NCBI GenBank assembly: GCA_023264735.1
Contig: JAHFVD010000050.1
Coordinates: 1-55,098 of the forward strand
Source of the DNA: Mycobacterium sp.
GTDB lineage: Bacteria; Actinomycetota; Actinomycetes; Mycobacteriales; Mycobacteriaceae
Reading direction: 5' to 3'
DNA length: 55,098 bases
In this document: positions 9,231 through 20,860 of the stretch, in pieces
Layout: each line of letters begins with the position of its first letter
How positions within the stretch are numbered: the stretch's first letter is position 1
Translations under genes and position numbers: made by a program
Notes under the pieces: generated by a model
What the model was told of the DNA's origin: nothing
The model's input: only the letters and a program-made list of their open reading frames with translations
Database searches by the model: none

Positions 9231-11228
9231 ATGACCGCGCCCGCCGACCGCCGCACCGTGGTCTGGCCGGTGCTGTGGATGGTGGCGTTGCTCGCCGGGA
9301 TCACCGCCGCCGGCATCGGCGCGCTGTCGCTGGCCGAGGCGCTGACGGCGACCGGTCTGCCCGACCCGGGCCCGGTCACCACGTTGGGGCTGCCGTTCGT
9401 GCGGGCGGCCGGTGAGATCGCGGCGGTGCTGGCCGTCGGATCGTTCATGTTCGCGACGTTCTTCGTGCCGCCGCAGGACAGCGGGGTGCTCGACGTCGCC
9501 GGCTACCGCGCGCTGAAGATGGGTGTCGCCGCCTCGGGGGTATGGGCGGTGTGCGCCGTCCTGTTGATTCCGCTGACCGTGTCCGACGTGTCCGGCCAAC
9601 CGCTGGGTGACCACCTCAACCCGGTTCAGTTGTGGTCGGTGGCCAGCCTGGTCGACACCGCCGGAGCCTGGCGGTGGACGGCGTTTCTTGCGCTGGTGGT
9701 GGCGGCCGCGGGCCGTGCGGTGCTGCGCTGGTCGTGGACGCCGTTTCTGCTGGCCGGCTCGCTGATGACGCTCATCCCGCTGGGCCTGACCGGGCACTCG
9801 TCGGCGGGCGGCGCGCACGACATCGCCACCAACAGCCTGTTGATCCATCTGCTGGCCGGCGCGCTGTGGGCGGGCGGGCTGCTGGCCTTGCTGGCCCATG
9901 CACTCCGCGGCGGCGAGCATGCCGGCCTGGCGGCGCGGCGGTTCTCGGCCGTCGCGTTCTGGTGCTTCATCGCGATGGCGCTCTCCGGCGTCATCAACGC
10001 CTTTGTCCGGATGAGGCTCTCAGACCTGTTCGCCACCGAGTACGGCTGGCTGGTGGTGGCCAAGGTCGTCGCGCTGTGTTCGCTGGGCGTCATCGGGTGG
10101 CGGCAACGCCGCGGGCCGGTGGCCGCGCTGCAGGCCGACCCTCAGGCGCGCGGCGTGCTGATCCGGCTGGCCTTTGTCGAGGCGCTGGTGTTCGGCCTGA
10201 CGTTCGGCATCGCGGTCGGCTTGGGCCGCACCCCGCCGCCCGCGCCGCTGAACGCCAACCCGTCGCCCGCCGAAGTGGCGATCGGCTACGACTTCGCCGG
10301 CCCGCCGACCGTCGCGCGGACCCTGCTGGACTGGCGCTTCGACCTGGCGTTCGGCACTGCGGCCATCGTGTTCGCCGCGGTCTATCTGGCCGGAGTGATC
10401 CGGTTGCGTCGCCGCGGCGACGCCTGGCCGGTGGGCCGGACCGTCGCCTGGGTGCTGGGCTGCGCGGTGCTGCTGTTCACCACGTCGTCGGGTCTGGGCC
10501 GCTATATGCCGGCGATGTTCAGCATGCACATGGCCGCGCACATGCTGCTGTCGATGTTGGTGCCGGTTCTGCTGGTGCTGGGTGCGCCGGTCACGCTGGC
10601 GCTGCGGGCGCTGCCGACGGCGGGCAAGGGCAATCCGCCCGGGCCGCGGGAGTGGCTGCTGGACGCTCTGCACAGCAGGTGGTCGCGGTTCTTCACCCAT
10701 CCGGTCGTGGCCACCATCGTGTTCGTCGCCGGGTTCTACGGCCTGTACTTCGGTGGCATCTTCGACGCCGCGGTGAGCAATCACGGCGCGCATGTGCTGA
10801 TGAACCTGCACTTCCTGATGAGCGGCTACCTGTTCTACTGGGTCGTCATCGGCGTCGATCCCACCCCGCGGCCGTTGCCGCCGGTGGCCAAGATCGGCAT
10901 GGTGTTCGCCTCGCTGCCGCTGCACGCGTTCTTCGGTGTGGTGATGATGGGCCAGCAGCGGGTACTGGGGGAGAGCTTCTACCGGTCGCTACAGCTGAGC
11001 TGGCATACCGACCTGCTCGATGATCAGCATCTCGGTGGTGGAATCGCTTGGGCCGCAGGTGAAATCCCGCTCGTGCTGGTGATGATCGCGCTGCTGGTCC
11101 AGTGGAGCCGCAGCGATCGGCGCACGGCCAAGCGCCTAGATCGCGCTGCCGACCGCGACGACGACGCCGACCTGGCCGCCTACAACGCGATGCTGGCGGA
11201 GATGGCCCGCCGCGAGAACAACCGCTGA
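9231..11228 (+). CDS. CopD/CtaG-type polytopic membrane protein
   Basis: This 665-residue protein has many membrane helices. The N-terminal half resembles CopD copper-resistance proteins (around SLLIHLLAGALWAGGLLALL and later conserved His residues). The C-terminal half resembles the CtaG/caa3 oxidase assembly family (MFSMHMAAHMLLSMLVPVLL, then LHFLMSGYLFYW). The same fusion occurs in M. tuberculosis Rv0102. The His and Met residues in helices could handle copper for export or oxidase assembly. It begins 16 bases after plsB2 and may share its transcript. The metal role is inferred from the families. Confidence 0.85.
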   Translation: MTAPADRRTVVWPVLWMVALLAGITAAGIGALSLAEALTATGLPDPGPVTTLGLPFVRAAGEIAAVLAVGSFMFATFFVPPQDSGVLDVAGYRALKMGVAASGVWAVCAVLLIPLTVSDVSGQPLGDHLNPVQLWSVASLVDTAGAWRWTAFLALVVAAAGRAVLRWSWTPFLLAGSLMTLIPLGLTGHSSAGGAHDIATNSLLIHLLAGALWAGGLLALLAHALRGGEHAGLAARRFSAVAFWCFIAMALSGVINAFVRMRLSDLFATEYGWLVVAKVVALCSLGVIGWRQRRGPVAALQADPQARGVLIRLAFVEALVFGLTFGIAVGLGRTPPPAPLNANPSPAEVAIGYDFAGPPTVARTLLDWRFDLAFGTAAIVFAAVYLAGVIRLRRRGDAWPVGRTVAWVLGCAVLLFTTSSGLGRYMPAMFSMHMAAHMLLSMLVPVLLVLGAPVTLALRALPTAGKGNPPGPREWLLDALHSRWSRFFTHPVVATIVFVAGFYGLYFGGIFDAAVSNHGAHVLMNLHFLMSGYLFYWVVIGVDPTPRPLPPVAKIGMVFASLPLHAFFGVVMMGQQRVLGESFYRSLQLSWHTDLLDDQHLGGGIAWAAGEIPLVLVMIALLVQWSRSDRRTAKRLDRAADRDDDADLAAYNAMLAEMARRENNR

Positions 11229-11307
11229 CGACGCGCTTCGTTCGTCGACCGTAACCCCAGGGCGGTGAAGGCCGATCTGGCGCCGTGGCGTTACGTTCGC
11301 GGCGGGT

Positions 11308-11817
11308 TTAGATCGGATTTCCGTAGCGCCGGGATTCGATTGTCGATTGAGGCTCCCTGTGTGGTTGTGGAGGAGCCGCCGGAAGTGATGGTTGCCGGTA
11401 GGACTCCGGAAGATCGTCTATGCGTTCAACCAGGTCTTCGAGGGGCCACCCCGACCATCGGATGACATCGGGATCGTCGCCAGGCTGGAGTGATGAGTTG
11501 CCTGGCCAGCCTTCCTCAAGATCGAGCAAGTAGTAGTACAAGGCGGGATCGTCGTTGTCGTTCCACGGGCCCGGGTCGATGAGTGACCTCGTGGTGTCTC
11601 GGACCAAACCCCAAGTGATATCTGACGGCGGAGTTCTGTAGACCAGGTACATCATTGAACCCTCGGTCCATGCGTGCGAGACGTGGAAGGCATAGTGACC
11701 GGGACGAACCTGATCCGAGTTCTTCGCATTCTGAATTGCGATGTGCCGCAGCAGATCGCGCAAGACGTTTGCCGCGAATGAGCCCTCGCCGGCAATGGAG
11801 TCAGTTGATGGGCACAT
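11308..11817 (-). CDS. Hypothetical protein, possible immunity protein of the T7SS cassette
   Basis: This 169-residue soluble protein has no signal or membrane segment. It is rich in acidic and aromatic residues (DPALYYYLLDLEEGWPG) and ends in a Pro/Gln-rich tail. The ATG at 11817 lies inside the last codons of the WxG gene, a 17-base overlap that indicates coupling. Its small size, acidity and position after a secreted-effector-like gene are what one expects of an immunity protein. I cannot name the family, so this role is inferred. Confidence 0.65.
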   Translation of the reverse strand: MCPSTDSIAGEGSFAANVLRDLLRHIAIQNAKNSDQVRPGHYAFHVSHAWTEGSMMYLVYRTPPSDITWGLVRDTTRSLIDPGPWNDNDDPALYYYLLDLEEGWPGNSSLQPGDDPDVIRWSGWPLEDLVERIDDLPESYRQPSLPAAPPQPHREPQSTIESRRYGNPI

Positions 11818-12838
11818 TGTTATTCACCCACGGTGGTGTCCACGTCCAGTTCGGTCCGAGTTCCACTACGCCACTTCCTCCTGCAATGGGATACATGGTG
11901 ATCAAACCCTTCTGCCCGCCTCCGGGGACAGTCGGGCTCCCGTTAATGTTGGCGACGATCCTCATCGTCAGGCTTTCGCCAGTGTCGTTGCAACTGGGTA
12001 TTCCGAGCGGCCCCGATGTGCAGTGCACCCGGTTGATTGGGACCTCATAGACGACTGTCCCGTTTGTGTTGCTGATCGGCCGACTATGAGAGATGAGATC
12101 TTTGAACACATTCGGGTTGATGACGCCATGTCGCCAGTAGGCCTTGTCAAAGCCAAAACCTTGTTGGGTTTGTGCGTCGTAGTAGCCGCGACGCATGACT
12201 ACGTGATTGCCGTCGAGGTCGGTTGCCTCGGCGACCACGTCGTTGATCGGATACGGAGAGGATGGCGGCGGGGCTTCCTTGAAGTCCACCGCCTGAACGC
12301 CGCCGTTCTCGGGAGGCTCGACAAATCGGTGATTGGACAACTCCGCAGTGGTCGCGGTGATCCTGGATGCAAGCTCATTGTCCGCGGTGCCGAGAGCGAT
12401 TGCGCGACCGGCGATGATTGCGGCGTGCGAGCGGGCTGCTGCAATTCGCCCGCTCCGACTGGAGTCCGTTACCGACAGATCCTCGCTCACGCTGAATCCC
12501 GCTTCGCGCGCTTGATTGATGGCGTTGATGGCGTCGCATTTGAGGTAATCGAGTTGGTCGGCACCACGGCGGACGATCTGGGAGGCTTCATGCAGGATGT
12601 CGGCGAGTCCACCGACTTGTATGAGATCGGCCATAGCCCGTTGCTGGGCAGCTTCGGCCGCTTGACCCTGCCATGAGATGCCACCGGGCGAAAGCGTGTC
12701 GCGATGCGCGCTGGTGAACGAGCCCTCCCAATGCTCGGCGGTGTTCACCCAGTCGGTAGCCGCCTGATCCAGGTGCGCGGTGTCCCACCCGAGAATCTGC
12801 GACAAACTCGGCGCGCAGACTGGACTAGCGGGGGACAT
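11801..12838 (-). CDS. Large WxG-domain protein, candidate type VII secreted effector
   Basis: The 345-residue product has an all-helical N-terminal part to about residue 165, with the SWQG turn at residues 55-58 typical of WXG100-like proteins. A Pro-rich linker (EAPPPSSPYP, residues 188-197) leads to a C-terminal domain of about 145 residues. That domain is rich in beta-forming segments and holds a possible functional patch, FDKAYWRHGVINPN (about 230-243), plus two Cys at HCTSG and PSCND. The start codon directly abuts the stop of the small upstream gene (TAAATG). This layout is that of polymorphic toxins exported by ESX systems. The enzymatic activity is not recognised. Confidence 0.75.
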   Translation of the reverse strand: MSPASPVCAPSLSQILGWDTAHLDQAATDWVNTAEHWEGSFTSAHRDTLSPGGISWQGQAAEAAQQRAMADLIQVGGLADILHEASQIVRRGADQLDYLKCDAINAINQAREAGFSVSEDLSVTDSSRSGRIAAARSHAAIIAGRAIALGTADNELASRITATTAELSNHRFVEPPENGGVQAVDFKEAPPPSSPYPINDVVAEATDLDGNHVVMRRGYYDAQTQQGFGFDKAYWRHGVINPNVFKDLISHSRPISNTNGTVVYEVPINRVHCTSGPLGIPSCNDTGESLTMRIVANINGSPTVPGGGQKGLITMYPIAGGSGVVELGPNWTWTPPWVNNNVPIN

Positions 12839-13102
12839 TTACACCGGGACCGATCTATCCAGCGCAGCCAGTCGATGGGCCGAATCCGCCTCGGTCGTCT
12901 GATACCCGATCGCCGACGTGGCGATCTTGCTACCGGTTGCCTGTACTCGACCCGCCAATACAGCTGCCGTTGATTGCAAGACGGCGTAAGTAGCGCTTAC
13001 TGCGTCCGAAGTCGCCTGCTTTGGCGGGCCCGCGACTGCGGTCGGGACCTCGTTGGCTAACCGCGCTGATGTGGCCGCATGCTGCCCAGCCAGGGTCTTC
13101 AA
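12839..13102 (-). CDS. Small EspC-like protein with YxxxE secretion signal
   Basis: This 87-residue helical protein ends with Tyr67-x-x-x-Glu71 (GYQTTE), the general type VII secretion signal, after a second helix. It would pair with the WxG protein encoded immediately downstream. The only usable start is TTG at 13102. The frame stays open further upstream to a TAG at 13147 and reads TLEVCDDA just before the start, which looks like the usual beginning of this family. The true start codon may therefore be lost or unusual. Confidence 0.65.
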   Translation of the reverse strand: MKTLAGQHAATSARLANEVPTAVAGPPKQATSDAVSATYAVLQSTAAVLAGRVQATGSKIATSAIGYQTTEADSAHRLAALDRSVPV

Positions 13103-13161
13103 GGCGTCGTCGCAAACCTCAAGCGTGTTCCCATTCGGCCAAGCCTAGAACCGGCCATCTG

Positions 13162-13258
13162 AGCCAGCCAGTCACCCGCGCTGGTGACTATCCACAGCTG
13201 GCTTTCCATCCACAACCTCACCGACGGGGCTACGTCCCTTCGAATGGCTGTCGGTGAG
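13162..13258. promoter_or_regulatory. Nested hairpins in the leader before ssbB
   Basis: AGTCACC (13170-13176) pairs with GGTGACT (13183-13189). Around it AGCCAGC (13162-13168) pairs with GCTGGCT (13197-13203). A separate pair CTCACCGAC (13217-13225) and GTCGGTGAG (13250-13258) follows. The region lies between the divergent T7SS cassette and ssbB and may hold both promoters. No specific factor can be named. Confidence 0.4.
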
Positions 13259-13308
13259 CTGCGGCCCACTGAGTGGACAGAACATCACTCACCGAAAGGA
13301 CCTCAGCC

Positions 13309-13773
13309 ATGTTCGAGACCCATCTGACAGTCATCGGCCGCGTCGTCACCGACCTTCGCCGCCGTGTCGTCGGCGACCAGGAGCTGATCAGCTTCCGGGT
13401 GGCCAGCAATTCCCGCCGCCGCACCGGTGACGGCACCTGGGAGCCGGGCAACTCGCTGTACATCACCGTCAACTGCTGGGGAAAGCTGGTCACCGGCGTC
13501 GGTGCCGGTCTCTACAAGGGCGCCCCGGTCATCGTCGTCGGCGACGTCTACACCAGCGAGTACGACGACAAAGAGGGCATCCGGCGCTCGTCACTGGAGA
13601 TGCGGGCCACTGCGGTCGGCCCCGACCTGTCCCGCGCCATCGTCCGCTTCGAACAGCCTCAGCCCAGGCCGGCCGAACCCGTCGCCGACGAGCCGGAGCC
13701 CGAGGATCCCCAGGACACGGACACCGACACCGACGATGCCGAGGAGAGCACGGGTCTACCGCTGTCGGCGTGA
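13309..13773 (+). CDS. ssbB: Second single-stranded DNA-binding protein (SsbB, Rv2478c-like)
   Basis: This 154-residue protein has an N-terminal OB fold: FETHLTVIGRVVTDL, then ELISFRVASNSRR, VNCWGKL and VVVGDVYTSEY. The C-terminal part is short and acidic with many Asp/Glu/Thr and lacks the usual DDDIPF-type tip of the main SSB. This agrees with its being the paralogue SsbB and not the essential replication SSB. ATG at 13309 was chosen because of AAAGGA eight bases before it. A frame opening at 13273 adds non-conserved residues. It lies upstream of ettA, as in M. tuberculosis. Confidence 0.9.
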   Translation: MFETHLTVIGRVVTDLRRRVVGDQELISFRVASNSRRRTGDGTWEPGNSLYITVNCWGKLVTGVGAGLYKGAPVIVVGDVYTSEYDDKEGIRRSSLEMRATAVGPDLSRAIVRFEQPQPRPAEPVADEPEPEDPQDTDTDTDDAEESTGLPLSA

Positions 13774-13885
13774 GGAGCCGCCGTGGCCGCGCTGGCCTGG
13801 CCAGCGCGGCCGCAAGGCGTTCGTCGCGCGCGCCTAGGATGGTCGGCGAGCAATTCACGACCAGACGGAAGGCAACACCGCGGCA

Positions 13886-15559
<1,674 letters not shown>

Positions 15560-15567
15560 TGTGGCGC

Positions 15568-15589
15568 TGCGGACCAGCGCCGGTCCGCA
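15568..15589. terminator. Hairpin between ettA and gdh
   Basis: TGCGGACC and GGTCCGCA form a perfect 8-bp stem with a 6-base loop, directly after the ettA stop and 21 bases before the gdh start. It could end ettA transcripts or shape the gdh leader. No U-tract is present. Confidence 0.4.
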
Positions 15590-15610
15590 TGCTGATCAGG
15601 AGCGGCAGGT

Positions 15611-18600
15611 ATGACGGTTGACCCCAGAACTACCGAGTCGATAGGCGAGGCCTACCTCGCCACCTATCGCGGCCCACACGGTGGGGCTCCCGACCCGGAC
15701 GCCACCGACACCGGTCCGCTGGTGACAGCGGCCGCCGCACGGGCGGTTCCGCCGGGCCTGATCGCCGCGCAGGAGCGGCTGGCCCACAGCAGGGTGGTCG
15801 GGCAGACCCTCGTCGCGATCTACCCCAGCGACGATCCCGGCGGCTTCGGGCCCGCGCTGCAGATCGTCACCGACCAGGCCACCATGCTGCTGGACTCCGT
15901 CACGGTGCTGCTGCACCGGCTCGGCGTCGCCTACATCGCCTTGATGAATCCGGTCTTCCGGGTGCGGCGCAGCGCAAGCGGCGAACTGCTCGATGTGCGG
16001 CCGTTGACCGACGACGGGGACGGCTTCGAAGAGTCCTGGATTCACGTGCAGTTGTCGCCGTCGGTCGACCGCAGGGCGCTGGCCGAGGCCGAACGGATGC
16101 TGCCGATGGTGGTGGCCGACGCCCGGCAGGTGGCCCTGGACTCGGTGGCGCTGAGCGCCGCGCTGCACAACCTGGCCCGCGACCTCGACGACGACTCGGG
16201 AACCCGGTTCGCCGGTCCTGACCGTGAGGACGTCGCCGACCTCCTGCGCTGGCTCTCGGTGGGTAACTTCGTGCTGTTGGGCTGCCAGGACTGCATCGTC
16301 GGCGACGGCACGGCCACCGTCGTGGAGTCCAGCCGTCTCGGGGTGGCGCGGTTGCGCACCGAGGTGCTGCCGGAGCTCACCCACCCGGGCGACCTGTTGG
16401 TGCTCGCTCAGGCCACGATGCCCAGCTTCCTGCGCTACGGCGCGTACCCGTACATCGTGGTGATCCGCGAGCACCGCGCCGACGGCTCCGATGTCGAGCA
16501 CCGGTTGGTCGGGCTTTTCACGGCGACGGCGATGAGCGCCAATGTGCTTGACATCCCGCTGATCTCGCGTCGGGTCCGCGACTTGCTGACGCTGTCGCAG
16601 AACGACCCCAGCCACCCCGGTCAGCTGATGCTCGACATCGTTCAGACCATCCCGCGCTCCGAACTGTTCTCGTTGAGCGCCGAACAGCTGCTGGATATGG
16701 CGACCACCGTCGTCGACCTCGGCTCGCGCCGCCGCGCACTGCTGTTCCTGCGTGCCGCCCAGCTCGGTCACTTCGTGTCCTGCCTGGTCTATCTGCCCCG
16801 CGACCGGTACACCACCGTCGTCCGGCTGGGCATGCAGGACATCCTGGTGCGCGAATTCGGCGGACTGAGCATCGACTACACCGCGCGGGTCAGTGAATCG
16901 CCCTGGGCAGTCGTACATTTCACGGTCCGTCTGCCGGACGGCTCCACTCGCGAGTCGATCGACGACAGCGAGGCCAATCGCAGCCGCGTCCAGGGTCTGC
17001 TGACGGAGGCGCTGCGCACCTGGGGCGACCGGCTGATCGGCTCCGCGCGCGAGGGCAAGATCGACCTGGCGATCGCCGAGCACTACGCCGACGCGTTGCC
17101 CGAGGAGTTCAAGCAGGCCGTCACCTCGACCGAGGCGATCACCGACATCGGCATCATCGAAGCGCTGCAAGCGGATTCGGTCAAGTTGCAGTTCGAACAG
17201 GGCGACGAACCCAACGAGGCCTTCCTGACCTGGTACCTCGGGGGGTCCACTGCCTCATTGAGTCACCTTCTGCCGATGCTGCAGTGCATGGGCGTACTGG
17301 TGCTCGAGGAGCGCCCGTTCACCGTCGTGCGCCCGGATGGCCTGAAGGTCTGGATCTACCAGTTCAAGATCCGGCCCGACGCGTCGATGCCCGAGGCCAC
17401 CACCCCGGAGGAGCTGGACGCCAACGGGCAGCGGTTCGCCGATGCCGTCACCGCCATCTGGCAGGGCCGCGCCGAGATCGACCGGTTCAACGAACTGGTG
17501 CTGCGTGCCGGGCTGACCTGGCAGCAGGTGGCCGTGCTTCGGGCCTACGCAAAGTACCTGCGGCAGGCGGCTTTTCCCTACAGCCAGTCGCACATCGAGT
17601 CGGTGCTCAACGGGAATCCGCGTACCGCGCGTTCTCTGGCCGCCCTGTTCGAGGCGATGTTCGATCCGGAGTCGGCGGACAAGGGCCTGGACGCTCTGGC
17701 CGCGGCCGATGCCGTGGCCGCCGACATCGACGCGCTGGTCAGCCTCGACACCGACCGCGTGTTGCGGGCCTTCGCCTCGATGGTCCAAGCGACGCTGCGC
17801 ACCAACTACTTTGTCACCAGCCCGGATTCAGCGCACGCGCAGAACGTGTTGTCGCTCAAACTGAATCCACAACTCATCGACGAGTTGCCGCTGCCGAGAC
17901 CGAAATTCGAGATCTTCGTGTACTCGCCGCGGGTCGAAGGCGTGCACCTGCGATTCGGCCAGGTCGCGCGCGGTGGGCTGCGCTGGTCGGACCGCCGCGA
18001 GGACTTCCGCACCGAGATCCTGGGCCTGGTCAAAGCGCAGGCCGTCAAGAACGCCGTCATCGTGCCCGTCGGCGCCAAGGGCGGTTTCGTCGTCAAGCAG
18101 CCGCCGGCGCCGCTCGGCGATGACGCTGCCGACCGGGATGCCTTCCGGCATGAGGGAATTGCGTGCTACCGGCTGTTCATCGCCGGCCTGCTGGACGTCA
18201 CCGACAACGTCGACCGGGCCACCGGCCAGGTCATCACGCCACCCGGGGTGGTCCGCCGCGACGGTGACGACGCCTACCTCGTCGTCGCGGCCGACAAGGG
18301 TACCGCCACCTTCTCCGACATCGCCAACGACGTCGCCCACTCCTACGGCTTCTGGCTCGGCGACGCGTTCGCCTCCGGCGGCTCGGTGGGCTACGACCAC
18401 AAAGCCATGGGCATCACCGCCAAGGGCGCCTGGGAGTCGGTCCGGCGTCACTTCCGGGAAATGGGCGTCGACACCCAGAGCGAGGACTTCACCGTCGCCG
18501 GCGTGGGCGATATGAGCGGCGACGTCTTCGGCAACGGAATGCTACTGTCGCACCACATCCGGCTGATCGCGGCCTTCGACCACCGGCACATCTTCATCGA

Positions 18601-20419
18601 TCCCAACCCCGATGCGCAGCGGTCCTGGGCGGAGCGCCGCCGGTTGTTCGACCTGCCGCGCTCGAGCTGGGAGGACTACGCCCCGGCGCTGATCAGCGAC
18701 GGCGGCGGGGTGTTCAGCCGCCAGCAGAAGGCGATTCGGGTCAGCCCGCAGATGCGTGCGGCGCTCGGTCTGCAGGGCGACGCCGACGAGATGACACCGC
18801 CCGCCCTGATGAAGGCGATCATGCAGGCCCCGGTGGACCTCTGGTTCAACGGCGGCATCGGCACCTACATCAAGGCCGAGTCGGAATCGGACGCAGAAGT
18901 CGGCGACCGCGCCAATGACACCGTGCGGGTGAACGGAAACCAGGTGCGGGCCAAGGTGATCGGCGAAGGCGGCAACCTCGGCGTGACATCGCTGGGCCGC
19001 ATCGAGTTCGATCTGTGCGGCGGCCGGATCAACACCGACGCCATGGACAACTCCGCCGGTGTGGACTGTTCCGATCACGAGGTCAACATCAAGATCCTGG
19101 TCGACTCGCTGGTCACCGCCGGCAAGGTCAGCGCTGCCGAGCGGACCGAGCTGCTGGCATCGATGACCGACGAGGTCTCGGCACTGGTGCTCACCGACAA
19201 CATCGACCAGAACGATCTGATGGGTACCAGCCGAGCCAACGCGGCCGCGCTGCTCAATGTGCACGCCCGCCAGATCGCCGAGCTAGAGGAACGGCGTGGA
19301 CTCAACCGCGAGCTGGAAGCACTGCCGTCGAACAAGGAGATCCATCGGCGTCAGGAAGTCGGAATCGGGCTGAGCTCACCGGAATTGGCGACCCTGATGG
19401 CCCACGTCAAACTCGCGCTCAAGGACGAGGTGCTGGCCAGCGACCTGCCGGATCAGGAAGTGTTCGCCGCCCGGCTGCCGCGGTACTTCCCGAGCCAGCT
19501 GCGCGACCACTTCACCGCCGAGATCCGCACCCATCAGCTGCGTCGCGAGATCATCACCACGATGCTGGTCAACGACGTCGTCGACATCGGCGGTATCTCG
19601 TTCGCCTACCGCGTCACCGAAGACACCGGCGTGGGCTACGTCGATGCGGTGCGCACCTTCGTGGCCGCCGACGCGATCTTCGGAATCGGCCAGGTGTGGC
19701 AGCGCATCCTCGACGCGTCGCGCAACAATGAGGTGCCGGTCAGCGTCTCCGACCGGATGACGCTGGATCTGCGCCGCCTGCTGGACCGGGCCGCGCGGTG
19801 GCTGCTGAACTACCGCCCGCAACCGCTGGCGGTCGGCGCCGAAATCAACCGGTTCGCCGCGAAATTGGCCGAGCTGACGCCGCGGATGGCGGAATGGTTG
19901 CGCGGCGACGACAAGGCCATCGTCACCAAGGAAGCCGGCGAGTTCGCCGCGCACGGTGCTCCGGCCGATCTGGCGTACGCGGTGGCCAGCGGGCTGTACC
20001 AGTACAGCCTGCTGGACGTGATCGACATCGCCGACATCGTCGACCGCGATCCCGCGGAGGTTGCCGATACCCACTTCGCGTTGATGGATCACCTGAGCAC
20101 CGACGGGCTGCTGACAGCGGTGTCGGGACTTCCGCGCGACGACCGCTGGCATTCGTTGGCCCGCTTGGCGATTCGCGACGACATTTATGGGTCGATTCGG
20201 GCGTTGTGTTTCGACGTGCTGGCGATCGGCGAGCCGGAGGAGACGGGGGAGGAGAAGATCGCCGAGTGGGAGCACACCAACGGCTCACGGGTCGAACGGG
20301 CGCGCCGCACGCTGTCTGAGATCTATGCCGACGACGAACGCGATCTGGCCACACTGTCGGTGGCAGCACGCCAGATCCGCAGCATGACGAGAACGAGTGG
20401 GACAGGATCAAGTGGGTAA
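15611..20419 (+). CDS. gdh: NAD-dependent glutamate dehydrogenase, large type
   Basis: This 1602-residue enzyme of the 180-kDa class interconverts glutamate and 2-oxoglutarate with NAD. The catalytic domain begins in the middle: [10 protein letters not shown] near residue 785, then [19 protein letters not shown] with the substrate lysines near 810-825. The long N-terminal part holds ACT-like regulatory modules. In mycobacteria this enzyme is controlled by the FHA protein GarA (family knowledge). An AGGAGCGG site precedes ATG 15611. It matches Rv2476c in length and place and overlaps the thioesterase gene by eight bases. Confidence 0.95.
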   Translation: MTVDPRTTESIGEAYLATYRGPHGGAPDPDATDTGPLVTAAAARAVPPGLIAAQERLAHSRVVGQTLVAIYPSDDPGGFGPALQIVTDQATMLLDSVTVLLHRLGVAYIALMNPVFRVRRSASGELLDVRPLTDDGDGFEESWIHVQLSPSVDRRALAEAERMLPMVVADARQVALDSVALSAALHNLARDLDDDSGTRFAGPDREDVADLLRWLSVGNFVLLGCQDCIVGDGTATVVESSRLGVARLRTEVLPELTHPGDLLVLAQATMPSFLRYGAYPYIVVIREHRADGSDVEHRLVGLFTATAMSANVLDIPLISRRVRDLLTLSQNDPSHPGQLMLDIVQTIPRSELFSLSAEQLLDMATTVVDLGSRRRALLFLRAAQLGHFVSCLVYLPRDRYTTVVRLGMQDILVREFGGLSIDYTARVSESPWAVVHFTVRLPDGSTRESIDDSEANRSRVQGLLTEALRTWGDRLIGSAREGKIDLAIAEHYADALPEEFKQAVTSTEAITDIGIIEALQADSVKLQFEQGDEPNEAFLTWYLGGSTASLSHLLPMLQCMGVLVLEERPFTVVRPDGLKVWIYQFKIRPDASMPEATTPEELDANGQRFADAVTAIWQGRAEIDRFNELVLRAGLTWQQVAVLRAYAKYLRQAAFPYSQSHIESVLNGNPRTARSLAALFEAMFDPESADKGLDALAAADAVAADIDALVSLDTDRVLRAFASMVQATLRTNYFVTSPDSAHAQNVLSLKLNPQLIDELPLPRPKFEIFVYSPRVEGVHLRFGQVARGGLRWSDRREDFRTEILGLVKAQAVKNAVIVPVGAKGGFVVKQPPAPLGDDAADRDAFRHEGIACYRLFIAGLLDVTDNVDRATGQVITPPGVVRRDGDDAYLVVAADKGTATFSDIANDVAHSYGFWLGDAFASGGSVGYDHKAMGITAKGAWESVRRHFREMGVDTQSEDFTVAGVGDMSGDVFGNGMLLSHHIRLIAAFDHRHIFIDPNPDAQRSWAERRRLFDLPRSSWEDYAPALISDGGGVFSRQQKAIRVSPQMRAALGLQGDADEMTPPALMKAIMQAPVDLWFNGGIGTYIKAESESDAEVGDRANDTVRVNGNQVRAKVIGEGGNLGVTSLGRIEFDLCGGRINTDAMDNSAGVDCSDHEVNIKILVDSLVTAGKVSAAERTELLASMTDEVSALVLTDNIDQNDLMGTSRANAAALLNVHARQIAELEERRGLNRELEALPSNKEIHRRQEVGIGLSSPELATLMAHVKLALKDEVLASDLPDQEVFAARLPRYFPSQLRDHFTAEIRTHQLRREIITTMLVNDVVDIGGISFAYRVTEDTGVGYVDAVRTFVAADAIFGIGQVWQRILDASRNNEVPVSVSDRMTLDLRRLLDRAARWLLNYRPQPLAVGAEINRFAAKLAELTPRMAEWLRGDDKAIVTKEAGEFAAHGAPADLAYAVASGLYQYSLLDVIDIADIVDRDPAEVADTHFALMDHLSTDGLLTAVSGLPRDDRWHSLARLAIRDDIYGSIRALCFDVLAIGEPEETGEEKIAEWEHTNGSRVERARRTLSEIYADDERDLATLSVAARQIRSMTRTSGTGSSG

Positions 20420-20825
20420 GGGATTCACCACCGGCGTACACGTGCGCTGGTCGGATATCGACATGTACCAGCACATCAACCACGCCACCATGGTGACGAT
20501 CTTGGAAGAGGCGCGGGTGGACTTTCTGCGCGAGCCGTTCGCCGAGGACATCACCACCATCGGGCTGCTCATCCACGAGGTGCAGGTGCTCTACAAAGGC
20601 CAACTGCGCCTTGCTGATTCACCGCTGCAGGTGACGATGTGGACCAAGCGGCTGCGTGCCGTCGACTTCACCCTCGGCTACGAGGTGCGCTCGCTGACCG
20701 CCGAACCCGATTCACGTCCGGCGGTGATGGCCGAGACGCAGCTGGCTGCGGTGCACATCGAAGAGCAACGGCTGGTGCGTCTTTCGCCCAAGCACCGGGA
20801 GTACCTGGAGCGCTGGCAGCGATGA
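20412..20825 (+). CDS. Acyl-CoA thioesterase, hotdog fold (Rv2475c-like)
   Basis: The product is 137 residues from a GTG that overlaps the end of gdh by eight bases and follows an AGGA site. It has the 4-hydroxybenzoyl-CoA-thioesterase-type opening [17 protein letters not shown], in which the Asp before the MYQHIN segment is the usual catalytic acid, and then EEARVDFL. It should hydrolyse an acyl-CoA thioester in the cytosol. The substrate is not known. A GTG at 20397 would add five residues. Confidence 0.85.
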   Translation: MGKGFTTGVHVRWSDIDMYQHINHATMVTILEEARVDFLREPFAEDITTIGLLIHEVQVLYKGQLRLADSPLQVTMWTKRLRAVDFTLGYEVRSLTAEPDSRPAVMAETQLAAVHIEEQRLVRLSPKHREYLERWQR

Positions 20826-20860
20826 GGCGGCCCGGCGGGCAGGAGCGGAGCGACCCGGGG

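Noticed and set aside
11265..11465. Small plus-strand frame after the CopD/CtaG gene
   Set aside because: It is antisense to the 11308-11817 gene, which has a better overlap-defined start and protein-like composition.
13189..13214. DnaA-box-like words TATCCACA and ATCCACA before ssbB
   Set aside because: There are only two imperfect copies, no AT-rich unwinding region and no dnaA/dnaN genes, so it is not an origin.
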